Origin: Anaeramoeba flamelloides
Lineage: Eukaryota; Metamonada; Anaeramoebidae
Direction of reading: 5' to 3'
Assembly (NCBI GenBank): GCA_027625915.1
Contig: JANTQA010000023.1
Coordinates: forward strand, 682,001 to 746,000
Length of the DNA: 64,000 nucleotides
Shown here: one piece after another, positions 12,801 through 24,316 of the stretch
Layout of the letters: the number at the start of each line of letters is the position of its first letter
Numbering within the stretch: position 1 is the stretch's first letter
Made by a program: the position numbers and the translations under genes
Notes under the pieces: generated by a model
Database searches by the model: none
Seen by the model: the letters and a program-made list of their open reading frames with translations, nothing else
Told to the model about the DNA's origin: nothing

Positions 12801-15800
12801 TTTTTCGTAGATTGGCATTATTCGAAAAAAAGAAAAAATAACATAAAAGTATTTTGAAACTTTTAGGAAAAAAAAAAAATAGAGAAATAATTTTCAAAAT
12901 CATGGTTTTCAAGTTATTAACCCATAGAAAGAAGAAAAAAAATTGAGAAATGCTAAATAACCTTTAAATGAATAATTGCATCTCTTTAAGTCTGCAAATG
13001 ACTTCTGAATAAAGAAATATATTTATACAAGACAAAAAGAAAGAGAAAAAAAAAAATTACAGAAAAGAAAAAAAAACAAAGAAAAGAGAGATAAAGAAAG
13101 AAAATAATAGTAATTTATGATTTTTAAAGAAATCTTTATTGAAGAAATATAATCAAAAAACCTCTTTTAGATTTTTAAAATTCATCATTATTAGCAAAAG
13201 AAATTATATAGAGAGACTGTCTTTTTTTTAAATTGTTTGATTATTTTTTCTTATGTTTTTTTAGTTGAATTTCTTTGGATAGATTCTTTCCAGTCATTTT
13301 TATATCTTTCATATTTAGGATATCCCTATAAGAAATGGTCTAAATTTTCGTTAAGGTTTTTTGGATTTTTTGGATTTTGAAAGAAAAGTGAAAATTTTAC
13401 AGTTATCTTCATTTGGATAATTTGAATATTTACCTTCCAAAATATAATTGAGATAAGATAACTGCTTTAAATAACCTGGGCCTAATTTCAATTGATAATT
13501 TTTTGAAGATATATTTATATCTGTTAAAAATGCCCTGAGACTTTTTTTTTTTCATTTTCAGTTAATGGTTTGTGATTTTTTTCTCGCCAAATAACCAAAT
13601 ATTTGACTTTTATGAGATTTTTTATTGAATAACACTTTATTGTGTATGAGGGATCATTGTTTAATTCTTCAATTATTTCATATAACACAAAGATTTTGAG
13701 TTTTATTACAACAATATTCCCTCTCATAATTTAAATAAGATCAACTTTAAGCACTTGGGTGTGGTCACTTGAAAATTCAATTTTTTACTATTTATTGAGA
13801 GAAAGGAGTTATTATTGAAAATTTTATCAAATAAAACAGAGAAGAAGAAAAATTATTCAAATATTAATATAAAAAAATAATAAAATCATTTGCATGGCAA
13901 AAAAAGTCAATTTTTTCAAGGAGAAAATGTGTTATATAACCAAATAAGATAGGTGAAATAGATACCCTCTCAGATTATCTGAGTAATACTATGAGATTAA
14001 AATTTTAATAATTCCATGAATAGCAAGTCTAATAAGTTTGTGGCGAACCGGGTTGAAGTATTTGTCCATATCTATACTTTATACAAAAATAGCTTCTTTT
14101 TGATTTTCTTAAAAAATTTTTTATTAAATTTATCCTTTTAATTGATTATTGCAATCATTGTGTCATATTTTTTTCCATAAACTAAATTGTTTTTTTTTTT
14201 TTTTTTTTTTTCCTTATCTTCAAGTCCCCAACTAGATTGAATTGATTAATAAATCAAATTTCCATAAAAATTTTATAACTAATTATAAAAAAAATCGATT
14301 TCTGTGTCTTTAATTTATTGAATAATAAACTCAATCATCCCATGATTAATTTTTATTTCTGATTTATTTCTTTATAAAAAAAAATTAATTTATTTATTTT
14401 ACAAAAAAAAAAAAAAGGAACAAAGAATCTCTGTCTTCCAATTGAAAACATAAACTCACCAAATATTTTTCCATTAAAAACGGTTGCACACGTAGACAAG
14501 ATTAAATCTTGGCTTGATAATACCAAAGATATTAAAAATGTTCTGATCTGTGGAGCAGGTGCGATTGGTTTAGAAACGGGTGAAAATTTTATGCAATTGG
14601 GATTCAATGTCACAGTTGTTGATATGGCACCACATGTTTTGCCTCGAGCACTTGATTTAGATATGGCACAATATTTCCAAAGAAAACTTAAAAAAGGAGG
14701 AATGAAATTTATTTTCAATGATGCAATTCAATCATTCCAAAGGGGCGAAGGGCAATTGGTTGAACAAGCAACCTTACGATCTGGTAATGATTTTATTTTT
14801 AATTTTATTTTTTTTGATCTCACTTATTTATTTATGTTTTTTTTTTTTTAAAAAAAAAATATCACAAACTAATTGAGTAATATTCTCAACTCTAAACTTG
14901 AATTTTTTCTCTTAAATTCATAAATTATTATTTTATTATCACGAAATATATTTTTATCAAAAAAAAAAATAGGAAAAATTATAAAATTTGATCTTGCATT
15001 AGCTTCTTTAGGAATTATTCCTAATACAGAATTTCTTAAAGACTCTAAAATTGAAATGGATCGCAAAATGGTTAAAGTAAATTCAAAAATGCAAACAAAT
15101 TTCCCATATATTTATGCATGTGGGGACATTGTCCAAAGTAAACATTTAGTTACAAACAAAATTGGACCAAACTTTTTAGCAGGCCCAGCAAGCAAGCAAG
15201 GACGAATTGTTGGTAATAATGTTATTGTCCCACCGGAGAAACAACTTGAATTCCCAGGCGTCTTAAATACATTCATCATTGAAGTATTTGGATTTGGCTG
15301 CGGTAAAACTGGATTGAGTGAAAGAGAATGTATTCAAAATGAATATGATTATGGTGTTTCAATTGTACTTCCAAAAAATCATGTTGGTTATTATCCAAAG
15401 AGTGAAAGACTTGCATTGAAAATGGTGTATGATAAAAAAACAGAAAAAATTTTAGGTGCTCAAGCTATTGGTAGAAATGGAGCTGCAAGAAGACTTGATG
15501 TACTATCTACTGCGATCACAGGTGGTTTGACAATATATGATGTTGAACATCTTGATTTATGTTATTCGCCACAATTTGGTACATTTCTTTATTTTCATTT
15601 TTATTTTTTTATTTTTTGCTTTGTTGCCAATATTTTGTATTTTTATTAAAACCCCCTCCTCTTTTATATATATATATATATATATATACTTTTCTCTTAA
15701 TTTTTCTTTTACATTTTATTATTACCATCATGAATAGGTGCACCAAAGGACGCTGTCTGCATGTTAGCATTATATGCTGGTAATCAATTATCAGAGGAGT

Positions 15801-16105
15801 GTAGTTCTGTCACATTCCCACAATTTGAAAAAATGCTTGAGGAGCATGGCGAAGAAAACATCCAAATTCTAGATGTAAGAACACCAGAGGAATATAAAAA
15901 AAAACATTATCCAAACTCGATTTTAATTGATTATGAAGACGACTTTCGAAATGATTTACTGAAACATAATTTAGATAAAGAAAAATTAACATTTATTTAT
16001 TGCAGAGCCGGCTGGAGAGGATATAGAGCTTTATTAATTATGAAAGATCGTGGATTTACAAACGTTCATAACATTTCGGGTGGATTTTTTTTCATGAAAA
16101 AATAA
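9854..16105 (+). CDS. CoA-disulfide reductase/rhodanese fusion with N-terminal hydrophobic segment, 5 exons
   Basis: Exons 9854-10068, 12390-12667, 14418-14783, 14973-15578, 15738-16105 join in frame to 610 aa. Residues 1-17 (MFVTILLLLFLAALCYS) form a signal peptide or anchor. FAD motif VIGGNAAGCSVAAKARR lies near 56-73. Catalytic Cys94 sits in SWANCGLPYYIGG, the CoADR signature. The NAD(P)H motif is ICGAGAIGLETGE. The dimerisation domain contains YYPKSERLALKMVYD and ILGAQAIGRNGAA. A C-terminal rhodanese domain (about 500-610) has the loop YCRAGWRGYRA with Cys577. The family reduces CoA disulfide, or per- and polysulfides, with NAD(P)H, and the rhodanese part handles sulfane sulfur (established for bacterial CoADR-RHD). 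The fusion is best known in bacteria, so bacterial origin by transfer is possible but is inference. The hydrophobic N-terminus suggests ER or membrane location. The GTG-begun extension upstream to 9788 was not used. NADH oxidase or polysulfide reductase activity is an alternative. Confidence 0.92.
10735..11130 (+). repeat. Dispersed repeat RepC, copy 1
   Basis: About 390 bases here match about 27815-28205 in the same orientation. Shared blocks are tttcaaatattt, taatgtctttttt, aacaaaaacca, aaactagattgatt, cttcaatttac, ttttaattg-aaacatta, ggattttttg, and attaatccaatttga. Both copies end near a tttcctttcc-like stretch. It is non-coding, of unknown type. Confidence 0.7.
11125..11575 (+). repeat. 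Dispersed repeat RepA, copy 2
   Basis: A diverged RepA copy inside CoADR intron 1, abutting RepC. The landmark blocks are aatgatcaaataaactt, tttacttaaaagataaaggagtttac, tcaaaatcgatttgaactt, and ttgccttgtaacaagaagaaaa. Confidence 0.65.
12085..12200 (+). repeat. Dispersed repeat RepE, copy 2
   Basis: The block attcaaacaatttgatcaatactttttcaaacttttaattc matches copies 1 and 3. It lies about 190 bases upstream of the exon 2 acceptor of the CoADR gene. Confidence 0.5.
12668..14417 (+). other. Intron 2 of CoADR gene, 1.75 kb, carrying an antisense LINE remnant
   Basis: This intron runs from GTTTGTTT to an A-run ending AAAAG. The right half (about 13250-14110) contains a decayed LINE on the minus strand, described separately. 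The left part is A/T-rich with no feature recognised. Confidence 0.8.
13250..14110 (-). mobile_element. Decayed non-LTR retrotransposon (LINE) inside CoADR intron 2
   Basis: Read on the minus strand, pieces of reverse transcriptase line up in order with the better LINE at 56-58 kb. IDMDKYFNPVRHKLIR (near 14030-14080) matches IDIAKCFDSISFKIIR, including the catalytic Asp. ISPILFGYITHFLL matches LSPIIFALISHFLL. Next comes a ruined ADD-box region, then NLIKVKYLVIWREK (about 13590-13635) against DLSKIKYLGIYLEK. Last is NENLDHFL followed by GYPKYERYKND (about 13320-13355) against ENIDHFLWVSPSYKKD. The frame changes several times and the C-terminal half is shorter than in the reference copy, so the element is dead and old. 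Its orientation opposes the host gene. Confidence 0.75.
15665..15688. repeat. (TA)n microsatellite in CoADR intron 4
   Basis: About twelve TA units lie in the 159-bp intron between exons 4 and 5, upstream of the AATAG acceptor. Confidence 0.9.
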
Positions 16106-19100
16106 TTTAAATTCATTCAATAATTGCCAAATTTTATCGTTTTTATTTATTTTCAACTTGAAAATTTTTTATTCCTTATGTTTTTTTTTTAAAGAACTTT
16201 AAAATAGTATTAATAATGTAATCATAGATCCTATTAGTAAAGAATCAATAAATGAATTAATTTTTTTTTTTTTTATTATTATTTTTATTCAACAATAACT
16301 TGATTTCACTTTTTTGGACTTCTTTTCAAAAAATGATTTTTTTTTTATTTTCAAAGGGTAAGTTTATATCCAGTGATAAAATAAAAAAAACAAGTATAAC
16401 TACAACAAGAATTAAAAATAGGTAATATTTTTGTTAAAAATAGTCAAAAGTTTTGTATATGAAAAAAATCTATACAAAAAATGATTAATTAAGAGCCACA
16501 CATTTTTTAATAATCATTTTAATTAGAAAATTGAGAGTCTTTATCAAATTATTTAACTTTTGTGAAGTTTCCTTCTTTTTTTCTTCTTCTGTTTTTGATT
16601 GATAAATTTTTCAGGTTTTTCTTATTTTACTTGATAATGGATTCTTTTTTAAAATATAAACACTAAATTCATTTTTAAATAAAATTTGGGAATAATTATT
16701 TGTTAGAAATCAAAAACTTATTTTTATTACTTTAGATGTAACACGAATTGGAAAATTGAAAAATTGAATATTCAAAAAAGAACTTATAAAACAGAATTTT
16801 TATATTTCTTTGATAAAAAAATAAAAGACCATAAGATCATGAATTAATAATTTTGAAAAATCAAATAAAATTCAAAATTTTACACAAAGTTAAAAAATTT
16901 AAATAAATCAAAATAAAAAAATTTAATTTGGATTGGAAATAAAGTTGATTTTTGTAAAATTTGAAAATTGTTTTTTTTTAATATTTTAGTTTTCTGTTTT
17001 CATTTTATTTTTTGAATTACGTAACTTGTTTCGTTCGATCAATTTTTTTTGAAATAGTTGATATTAGGCTAAAGTTAAGTTCTTTTAAAAGTAAGAACTC
17101 AAATAAATTTAGTTCTTGATCTCTAACCATTTGATCGATCACTAATCCTAATAGAATTCAAAAATATTTACCAATGTATTTTTTTGTTTTGCTCTCTCCA
17201 AAATTTTTAACAAATCCGAAAATTTATTACTCTTGATAATTATTTATTTTCTGTTTCGAGATTATTGCTATCTATAAACAATAGTTAACATTCCAATCGA
17301 TGAGTAGTTGGAATTTGACAATTCTATTTGAATTGAATAAATGTTTTTTTTTTTCAAAAATTGAATTTTGGTAGGTTAAAAAATTTGAATTGGAGTTTCG
17401 TTGGTGTTATCCCGTTTCTCATTTTAAACTACACAAAAACTAAACAATTAATAAAAGGTAAAATCCAAACAATAGTCTTAATTTATTTCAAATTAAACAA
17501 TTCATAAAGAAACTAAGAAAATTATTTTAAATATCAAAAGCATTAATTACTAAAAAAAAATTATTAAATACAAATAATTTATCTTTTTTCAATGAGTTAT
17601 TTTTGATTAAAATTTTTGTCTATTAATTGTTTTCAATAACCAATGAGGAGAAACATAATCAAAAAGAACTATATTAAAAAAAAAACCTATGTTTATTAGA
17701 ATATTCAGAAGTTTAAAGAATATTATTCATACATTTTCAAAAAATTAAAAGAAAACAATATAATGTAGACATATAATATCCGTTTCAAAACATAAAAGTA
17801 TATTGTTTGATTTTTTGATTACTTTATTGTTTTCAATAATTAATGGATTTGAAGAATAAACCCAAAAAAAAAAAAAATAATAAATATTATGTGAAAATAA
17901 TAGTTAAGTTAATTTTTTACTGAAATAAATTTAAAAAATATTCAAGATATTAAAATTTTATTTTTTATCTTTTTAATAAAAAAAAAAAAAAAATTAGATG
18001 TTTTCAAGTTTTCTAGATATAAATATATATATTCATGTATAGACATTACAAGATTTTCAACAATAACTCAAAAAAAAAAAAAAATGAATGTGTTGAAATG
18101 ATAAAATTGATTATCAAAAAAAATTTAATGAATTTATAACCCAATTAAGAGTGTTTTAGCAATATAAATAATATTTTTCATTTTCCAACCTTAAAAAAAA
18201 TATATTTCAGAAATAATTTTTATTTTTTTAAGTTTCGAAAAAAGATATTTTGTGATCTTTCGAATTTTTTTTTTAAAGTGATCTACTATTGCAAAAAATT
18301 GTTTAAAATTTTCTATTATATAGATTTAAAAGTTTAATTTTCAACTGACCTTGAACAATTGATGAAGTCAACCATTTTTGAGTTGAAATTTTCAAGTTAA
18401 AATTCTATATAAAAAAAACAATTAAAATAATTTGTGGAATGTAAAAACCTTTTAAATATTATATGTTTCATTAATTATTTTGGAAAAAAGGAATTAAACA
18501 AATTTTTGATGACGATTTTATGTATTCAATTATTCCTATTGTTTTTAGATAAGATAATAGAAAAAGATAATAAAAGAAAATAAAATAAAAAAAAAAAAAA
18601 CAATTCCTAATTTACAAAAAAAAATATATTAAATTATATTATCCAACTAAAGAGTTGGAAATAAAACAATTTATTTGGGATTCTAAGCTTGTTTTATTAA
18701 ATTTTAATATATTGACTCAAACTATTAAAAAAAAAAAAAAACTATCACAAATAATTTTGATTAAAATTATTTTGATCCTTTATTTTAATAAATATATACA
18801 CTTTATCAGTAAGAAAAAAAAAATTATAATATCTTTTTAATTTTCTTCTGTTTTTCTCTTTAATGAATATCTTTATATTGGGAAGAAGATTAACAATTGA
18901 AAGGGATCAAGTAGTCACTTGCTTAAATTAAAGAAACTGGAATACACAAGTATGAGCAACTTGAAAATAAAAATGAAAAAGTAAAAGGAAAAAAAGGTAC
19001 AAGGGTTTAAAGCAAATTAGATCAAAAAGAAAAAGAAAAAAGAAAAGAAATGACAAAATTAAACATCAATCAAGAAAAAGCCCACATATCAAATGATACC

Positions 19101-19202
19101 CACCAGAATAATTTTTATTTCAAAAAAGAAAAGAAAGGAAACAAATTTTTTTTCTATATTTTGTTAAAAAAAAAAAAAAAAAATTTACATAAACAAATTA
19201 TT
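16106..19202. other. Gene-free spacer between CoADR and the ankyrin gene
   Basis: About 3.1 kb of A/T-rich sequence between two genes that converge on it. Only RepB copy 1 (about 18865-19075) was recognised. Short open frames here (e.g. 18655-18840) are lysine/isoleucine-rich translations of A/T sequence with no family signature. Confidence 0.7.
18865..19075 (+). repeat. Dispersed repeat RepB, copy 1
   Basis: The core attgggaagaagatt…gatcaagtagtcacttgct…aacttgaaaataaaaatgaaaa matches about 41215-41380 (same strand) and about 59200-59405 (opposite strand). The 41-kb copy is flanked by target-site duplications and ends in an A tail, so the family behaves like a non-autonomous retro-inserted element. 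This copy lies just beyond the 3' end of the ankyrin gene. Confidence 0.65.
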
Positions 19203-22079
19203 TTAATAAAATTTCTTTTCTGCTTTGAGGTTGTATCCCGAAAAAGGAGAAAAATCCATTATTTGACGAATTATTTTGTGCAAGATTGAAGCTTTTTTAA
19301 TATATGTTTGTCCATTTACTTTTGCCCCATTCGATAGTAAAAATTTAATAGCTTCATATGAAGGATTGTCTTTTGAACAAATGAGATAAAGCGGTGAGCG
19401 GGATTTCACATCTTTGTCATTAATTTGGTTACCATTTACAATTAATAAGTTTAGCAACCTAATTGATGGTGCTCTTTGATTACAGGCCCAATGTAGAGGT
19501 GACCAAAGTGTTGAATTTTTTAGATCACACAAGGCATTGTTTTTAATTAGCAGCTTTACCGTACCTAGGGGGCAATTAATTCTGGAACACAGCCAATGGA
19601 TAACTGTATCTCCATTCCTGTCAATTGCATTCAAATCGACGCCAAATTTGATAAATATTTTATAATAATCTTCCATGGGATTAACAGAATTAGAAATTAG
19701 ATGCAATGGCGTGACATAATCCGAATCTACTTGGTCGACGTTAGCATTGTTTTCTAGTAATAGTCTGATTAATTCTAGGGAAGGGTATGGCTTATCACAA
19801 ACGTAATGCAATGCTGATCTATGGACATTATCCAACAGGTTTAAATTAGTCATTTTTTGTAATAGGAATTTAAATAGGGGCACTGGAATATTGGGGATTC
19901 GGCATATCTGGTGAAATGCTGTGAATGCACCCTTCTGAAATATCATTGGGTCTGCGCCCTTAGTAATCAAATATTTGATAATACTTAATGAAGGACTTTC
20001 TTTACAACAAGCGAAAAATAAAACAGTCACACCATCACAAGTGGTATCATTTAAATCGGCATTGGTTAATTTATACAAATATTTCACAATTTTAATTGAA
20101 GGATCTTCGTTATGTTTTAAATAGATGTGTAAATAATTTTCATAATCCCCTGATATATAATTCTTGTCTGCACCATTTTCGATCAACAATTGTAAAATCT
20201 TTATTGAAACTGTTTGAGTTTTTAAATGCGCTACAAAGGGTGGATCGCCAATATTGCCAATACACCATTTCCCATTATCATTCTTGATTAATATCTTGAT
20301 GATTTCAATTGAAGGATTGTTCTTTTGACAAACAATTTGTAATAAATTTTGTTTCGAGGCATCCAAAACATTTAAATCTACCTTATAATTTAGAAATGTT
20401 TGAAATATTTCCATCAATTTTCCTCGGTGAATGTTCTCAATTAAAAAATGAATCGCGTATTGGCCTGAATTTGTTTTGCTATTAATATTAAGACCATTTT
20501 TTAACACCATCTCTATGGTTTCGAAATTTAGATGATCTTTTGAGCATAGATAATGTAAAATATTATAATTGTCCGCAGTTTTGATATTAATATCTGCACC
20601 ATATTGCAATAACAATTGAATGTTTTGCAATTGTGGGTTTTGTTGTTTTTGACAAAGCAAATGTAATGCTGCCTTATGTTTGTCATTTTTTAAATTTACA
20701 TCAACACCTCTTTTTAATAAATTCTTGACTATTTCAGGATTTACGTTCCCGTTTCGGCAATAATAGTGCAAACAGGTGTTCCCCCTTGAACAAAGATCAT
20801 TAATCCCTATTATTTTTTGTTGTAAAATTAATTTGACTAATTGGGCATTTACAGAGCCTTGTTTACAAGCCAAATGTAAAAGATTTAAATTTGAACGATA
20901 TTTTTGATTTAATTTGAGGATTTTCTTACTCAAAAGGTATTCAAAAACTTGAGGTGACAAATGATTGTTCTGAAGTAAAATTTCAAAAATTGTTTGGTTT
21001 TTTTTGTTTGTGGCAAGCACATCCACTTTTGTCGCTGTTCTTAAGAAATTAATTACTTTGAGATCAATCTTTGGTAATGAACAATAAATATGAAGTAAAT
21101 TATTTCCATAACCATCGGAAACTTTTTTTGCTTCTCCCTTGTATTGAATCATCCATTTTATTAGTGCAATATTAAAATCCGCCTGGCTTTGGAAATTCAA
21201 CATAAGCAAATGATAAACAGTTATCCCACAGATCATTCGTTGGTTTACAGATGAGACACCTTGCTTGATTAAATGTTGATACCACTCTTTTTTTAAATTG
21301 GATTCATTGTTGAATAAAGCTAATAGATGTAGGAAATTACATCGCGTTTTCAAATCTAAATTTCGATCATATATTTTTCTGCTTCTGATTCTTCGGCTTT
21401 TCCTTTTGCCAATTCTTTGCTTGGGTAATTCTTCATAAAGTATTCTTTCGACTTTTTTAGTATCTCCTTCGTTAAGTGCCTCAATGAATTTGTATCTTAG
21501 TGGAGTCCGTTTGCTCACTTTGACCAACCGTAATTCGCTTTCTCTCACAAAATAACATTTCAAGATTTTGTTCAAGAGCGTATAATTGCAATTTGACACC
21601 AAATAGTCAACACAACTCAGCTTCATGGAATTTCTTTCAAATATGTCTTCTCCTTTTTTAACAAGTATTAATATACATTCTTCAATCTCACAATTTTCTC
21701 GTATTTGCTTTTTCTTTTTTTGACAAAGGATTTGGGAGGGTTTCAGCGCATTTATCACTTTCATTCTGTTTTTGTGAACATACACTCCCGATCTTTTTTC
21801 AAGACTGCTCCCTAAATTTAGCAAATAATTAAATGACTTGACACTTAGTGTGCACTCAATTTCCAAACAAAGAAATAGAAGAGCTGAAGAATATTGCCTT
21901 AATTTTAAAGTAAACGATGCGTCCTTATTTAAGTCATTTATTTTTGTTCTGCATAATTGGTACGTCTCTTCTTTATTCAGTTTGTTTTGCATAAAATGTG
22001 TTGTGCTGTGCTGTGCTGGTTTTGTTTTATTTTTTGAGGTGTTATTAGTTATAGCTAAGAAATGATAAAAAATGATCAA
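19203..22079 (-). CDS. Large ankyrin-repeat protein, 958 aa
   Basis: Single open frame, no intron needed, TAA stop. Residues 1-29 are low in conserved features and the true start may be the ATG at 21992 (MQNKLNKEE). Residues up to about 240 form a mostly helical, Lys-rich N-terminal region with KRKSRRIRSRK near 225, which could be a nuclear or nucleic-acid-binding basic patch (inference). From about 245 to 940 there are about 19 ankyrin units of 34-37 residues. Typical units read NTCLHYYCRNGNVNPEIVKN and SALHYVCDKPYPSLELIRLL. The TxLH motif is usually followed by a Cys three residues on, and a Pro-Ser turn precedes the second helix. Ankyrin arrays mediate protein binding and no enzymatic domain is visible. 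Such proteins are common in amoeboid and metamonad protists. The specific partner cannot be named. Confidence 0.85.
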   Translation of the reverse strand: MIIFYHFLAITNNTSKNKTKPAQHSTTHFMQNKLNKEETYQLCRTKINDLNKDASFTLKLRQYSSALLFLCLEIECTLSVKSFNYLLNLGSSLEKRSGVYVHKNRMKVINALKPSQILCQKKKKQIRENCEIEECILILVKKGEDIFERNSMKLSCVDYLVSNCNYTLLNKILKCYFVRESELRLVKVSKRTPLRYKFIEALNEGDTKKVERILYEELPKQRIGKRKSRRIRSRKIYDRNLDLKTRCNFLHLLALFNNESNLKKEWYQHLIKQGVSSVNQRMICGITVYHLLMLNFQSQADFNIALIKWMIQYKGEAKKVSDGYGNNLLHIYCSLPKIDLKVINFLRTATKVDVLATNKKNQTIFEILLQNNHLSPQVFEYLLSKKILKLNQKYRSNLNLLHLACKQGSVNAQLVKLILQQKIIGINDLCSRGNTCLHYYCRNGNVNPEIVKNLLKRGVDVNLKNDKHKAALHLLCQKQQNPQLQNIQLLLQYGADINIKTADNYNILHYLCSKDHLNFETIEMVLKNGLNINSKTNSGQYAIHFLIENIHRGKLMEIFQTFLNYKVDLNVLDASKQNLLQIVCQKNNPSIEIIKILIKNDNGKWCIGNIGDPPFVAHLKTQTVSIKILQLLIENGADKNYISGDYENYLHIYLKHNEDPSIKIVKYLYKLTNADLNDTTCDGVTVLFFACCKESPSLSIIKYLITKGADPMIFQKGAFTAFHQICRIPNIPVPLFKFLLQKMTNLNLLDNVHRSALHYVCDKPYPSLELIRLLLENNANVDQVDSDYVTPLHLISNSVNPMEDYYKIFIKFGVDLNAIDRNGDTVIHWLCSRINCPLGTVKLLIKNNALCDLKNSTLWSPLHWACNQRAPSIRLLNLLIVNGNQINDKDVKSRSPLYLICSKDNPSYEAIKFLLSNGAKVNGQTYIKKASILHKIIRQIMDFSPFSGYNLKAEKKFY

Positions 22080-22589
22080 AACCTAAAAAAAAAATGTGTT
22101 TTTGGATCCGTGTAACAAACCTCATAATCTTTAACAGAACTTTGGAATTTTTCCAAACTTTCAACAATTTACCAATTATAAATCTTTTGTATACTTTAAA
22201 AGGGTTCCAATATTTGTAAAAGTGACTGAATTGAGACTTTTTAAATTTTTATCGTACTTTTTGATTTGTTTGTTATTATATTTAGTTTTTTGTAAAGTTA
22301 TCAGGTAGAAAAAGTCCAGAAAATTTAGGACTCATACGAGTAATTCCTAAAAATAGTTTGGCTGAAAAAAATGATCAAAAGGTACGAGTTTTTGTTATAA
22401 TTTCGAATAATTTTCAAAAAAGAAAATAGGTAATTTTGTTAACAATTCTATTTCAATATGAAGAATAAAAATATCTTTTAATTCAAATTTAGCTGAATAT
22501 ATACAATTTGTTTTATAAGCAAACAAAATTATTTTATCTCAAGGAACAAAATGGTGGTTTCTTTGACAAAAAAAACCTATTTTAGAATC

Positions 22590-22870
22590 CATTGTTGCCA
22601 AAATAACAATTACAGCTTATTTTAATTCTTGTTTCAAAAATAAACAATTTGTTCTTTTTTTCTTGATGACCCAGACATTAGTTGGACAAAGGAGTAACAA
22701 TAAAAGGTACTAATATGGTATTGGTTTCTTACAGTTCTATTATTAAAAAAATAATAAATAGAAATTAATTCAAAAATCATTGATATCAATAGAAACCCAA
22801 AATATCAATTACATTCGAAAGAAAAATTATTAATTTGAATGTTATGAAAAGATTCTAAGATATAGAATAA
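22590..22870 (+). repeat. Dispersed repeat RepA, copy 3 (5' part)
   Basis: Blocks gttgccaaaataac, gtttcaaaaataaac, agacattagttgg, and tggtatTggtttcttacagttctattatt align with the first half of copies 1 and 4. The second half is not recognisable. Confidence 0.6.
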
Positions 22871-23231
22871 ATAAATAATTATTTTAGAAGGAAAATTTTA
22901 GAATTAAAATTTTTATATGGTACATACAATAAAAAAAATAGTTTGGAAAATATTTTTTAACACTACATAAATTTTTCTTAGTATGTTGTTTTTATTATTT
23001 TTAAATAGAAATTTAGTCTAAAAAAAACAGATTTTTTTTTGAAAAATTTTTCTAAACATCTAAAAATTCTTATTTTTAATGATTAAAGGAAATCAAAGTT
23101 TACTGGAATTTTTTTGGGGACCTTTACACCTCAAGATTGCGTAAAATATTTTATTGTATAATTTATTCATTACAAAAGATATTTTGACATCACATAGAAT
23201 TTTTTTAATTATTGATTATTATCCAATAACA

Positions 23232-23249
23232 ATATATATATATATATAT
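23232..23249. repeat. (TA)n microsatellite
   Basis: Nine TA/AT units in spacer DNA. Confidence 0.85.
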
Positions 23250-24291
23250 TGGTTATGTATAAATAAATAAATAAAAAAAAAATAGAAATTAAAATTTAAA
23301 AAACAATAATATTTTTTTTCATTGTAAAATTCTAAAATTTTTTCAACAAGATTTTTTTTCAAATTTTAATGGTTAAGCCAATCTTTCGAGTCAGATTAAT
23401 ACTTAATTTAGAATTAATTTTTACCATTTTTTAATTTTTGACTTTTTTAAAATCTAGAAATAAAATAAAAAACAATTTTGGAATAATATACCCTATATTA
23501 AAACTTATTTTCCAATGATCTTGATTTGGTTATTAAGAAAAAATTTAAAAATTTAAAAATATATTATTCAATTTTTTACCAATAACAAAAATCAAAAAAA
23601 AAATTCCAGGTTTCGTAGATTATTGTTGTATCTTTGAATAATATTTAATTGTTATTTTTTATTTTATTGTAAATTGGGAACTGGTTATTTTATCTATTCA
23701 AAAAGTTTTTACTTGTAAAATTCCAATGTAATCAATAAAATTATTTTAGATTATTTTTTATTATATCTTTGTTTGTTCAAATATTACCTATTGTTTAAAT
23801 AAAAGTTTTCGAAAATTATTCATATTAAACTTTTAATTTTGGCCAAAATCAATGAATTTTATTTTTATCTTTATTTAATATTTATTAAAAATTTTATCTG
23901 AAAGAAAATTGAATTTTTCTCTAGTAATATTTTTTTTATTTATTTCCTTTATTATAAAATTAACAACAGTATTTGATAGACATTATTAATAAACCAATGT
24001 ATTGAGTTTTGAATTGCTATTATTGTTATAAGATCTATTATTTAAAAAATTAAAAAAAAAATAAAAATCTTTATATAAAAATGTAAAAAAGAATTATTAT
24101 TATTTTTTTTTCCAAAAACAAAAAAATAATACATAATATATCTACTTTATCTTTGAACTTTTCTAAGTTTTTATAATAATTAAAATCTGGATTAAAAACA
24201 AATAAGAAAATAAACATATTATCGTATCAATGCCCCTTTAAATATTGCATTATAAACTCGATGAAATTTAAACAAAAACGTGTGCAACAGG

Positions 24292-24316
24292 ATATATATA
24301 TATATATATATATATA
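24292..24316. repeat. (TA)n microsatellite
   Basis: About twelve TA units in spacer DNA, directly after the locally G/C-richer stretch gtgtgcaacagg. Confidence 0.85.

Noticed and set aside
13524-13727. 67-codon minus-strand open frame as a small gene in an intron
   Set aside because: The sequence matches the LINE region around DLSKIKYLGIYLEK, so it is part of the decayed LINE rather than a gene.
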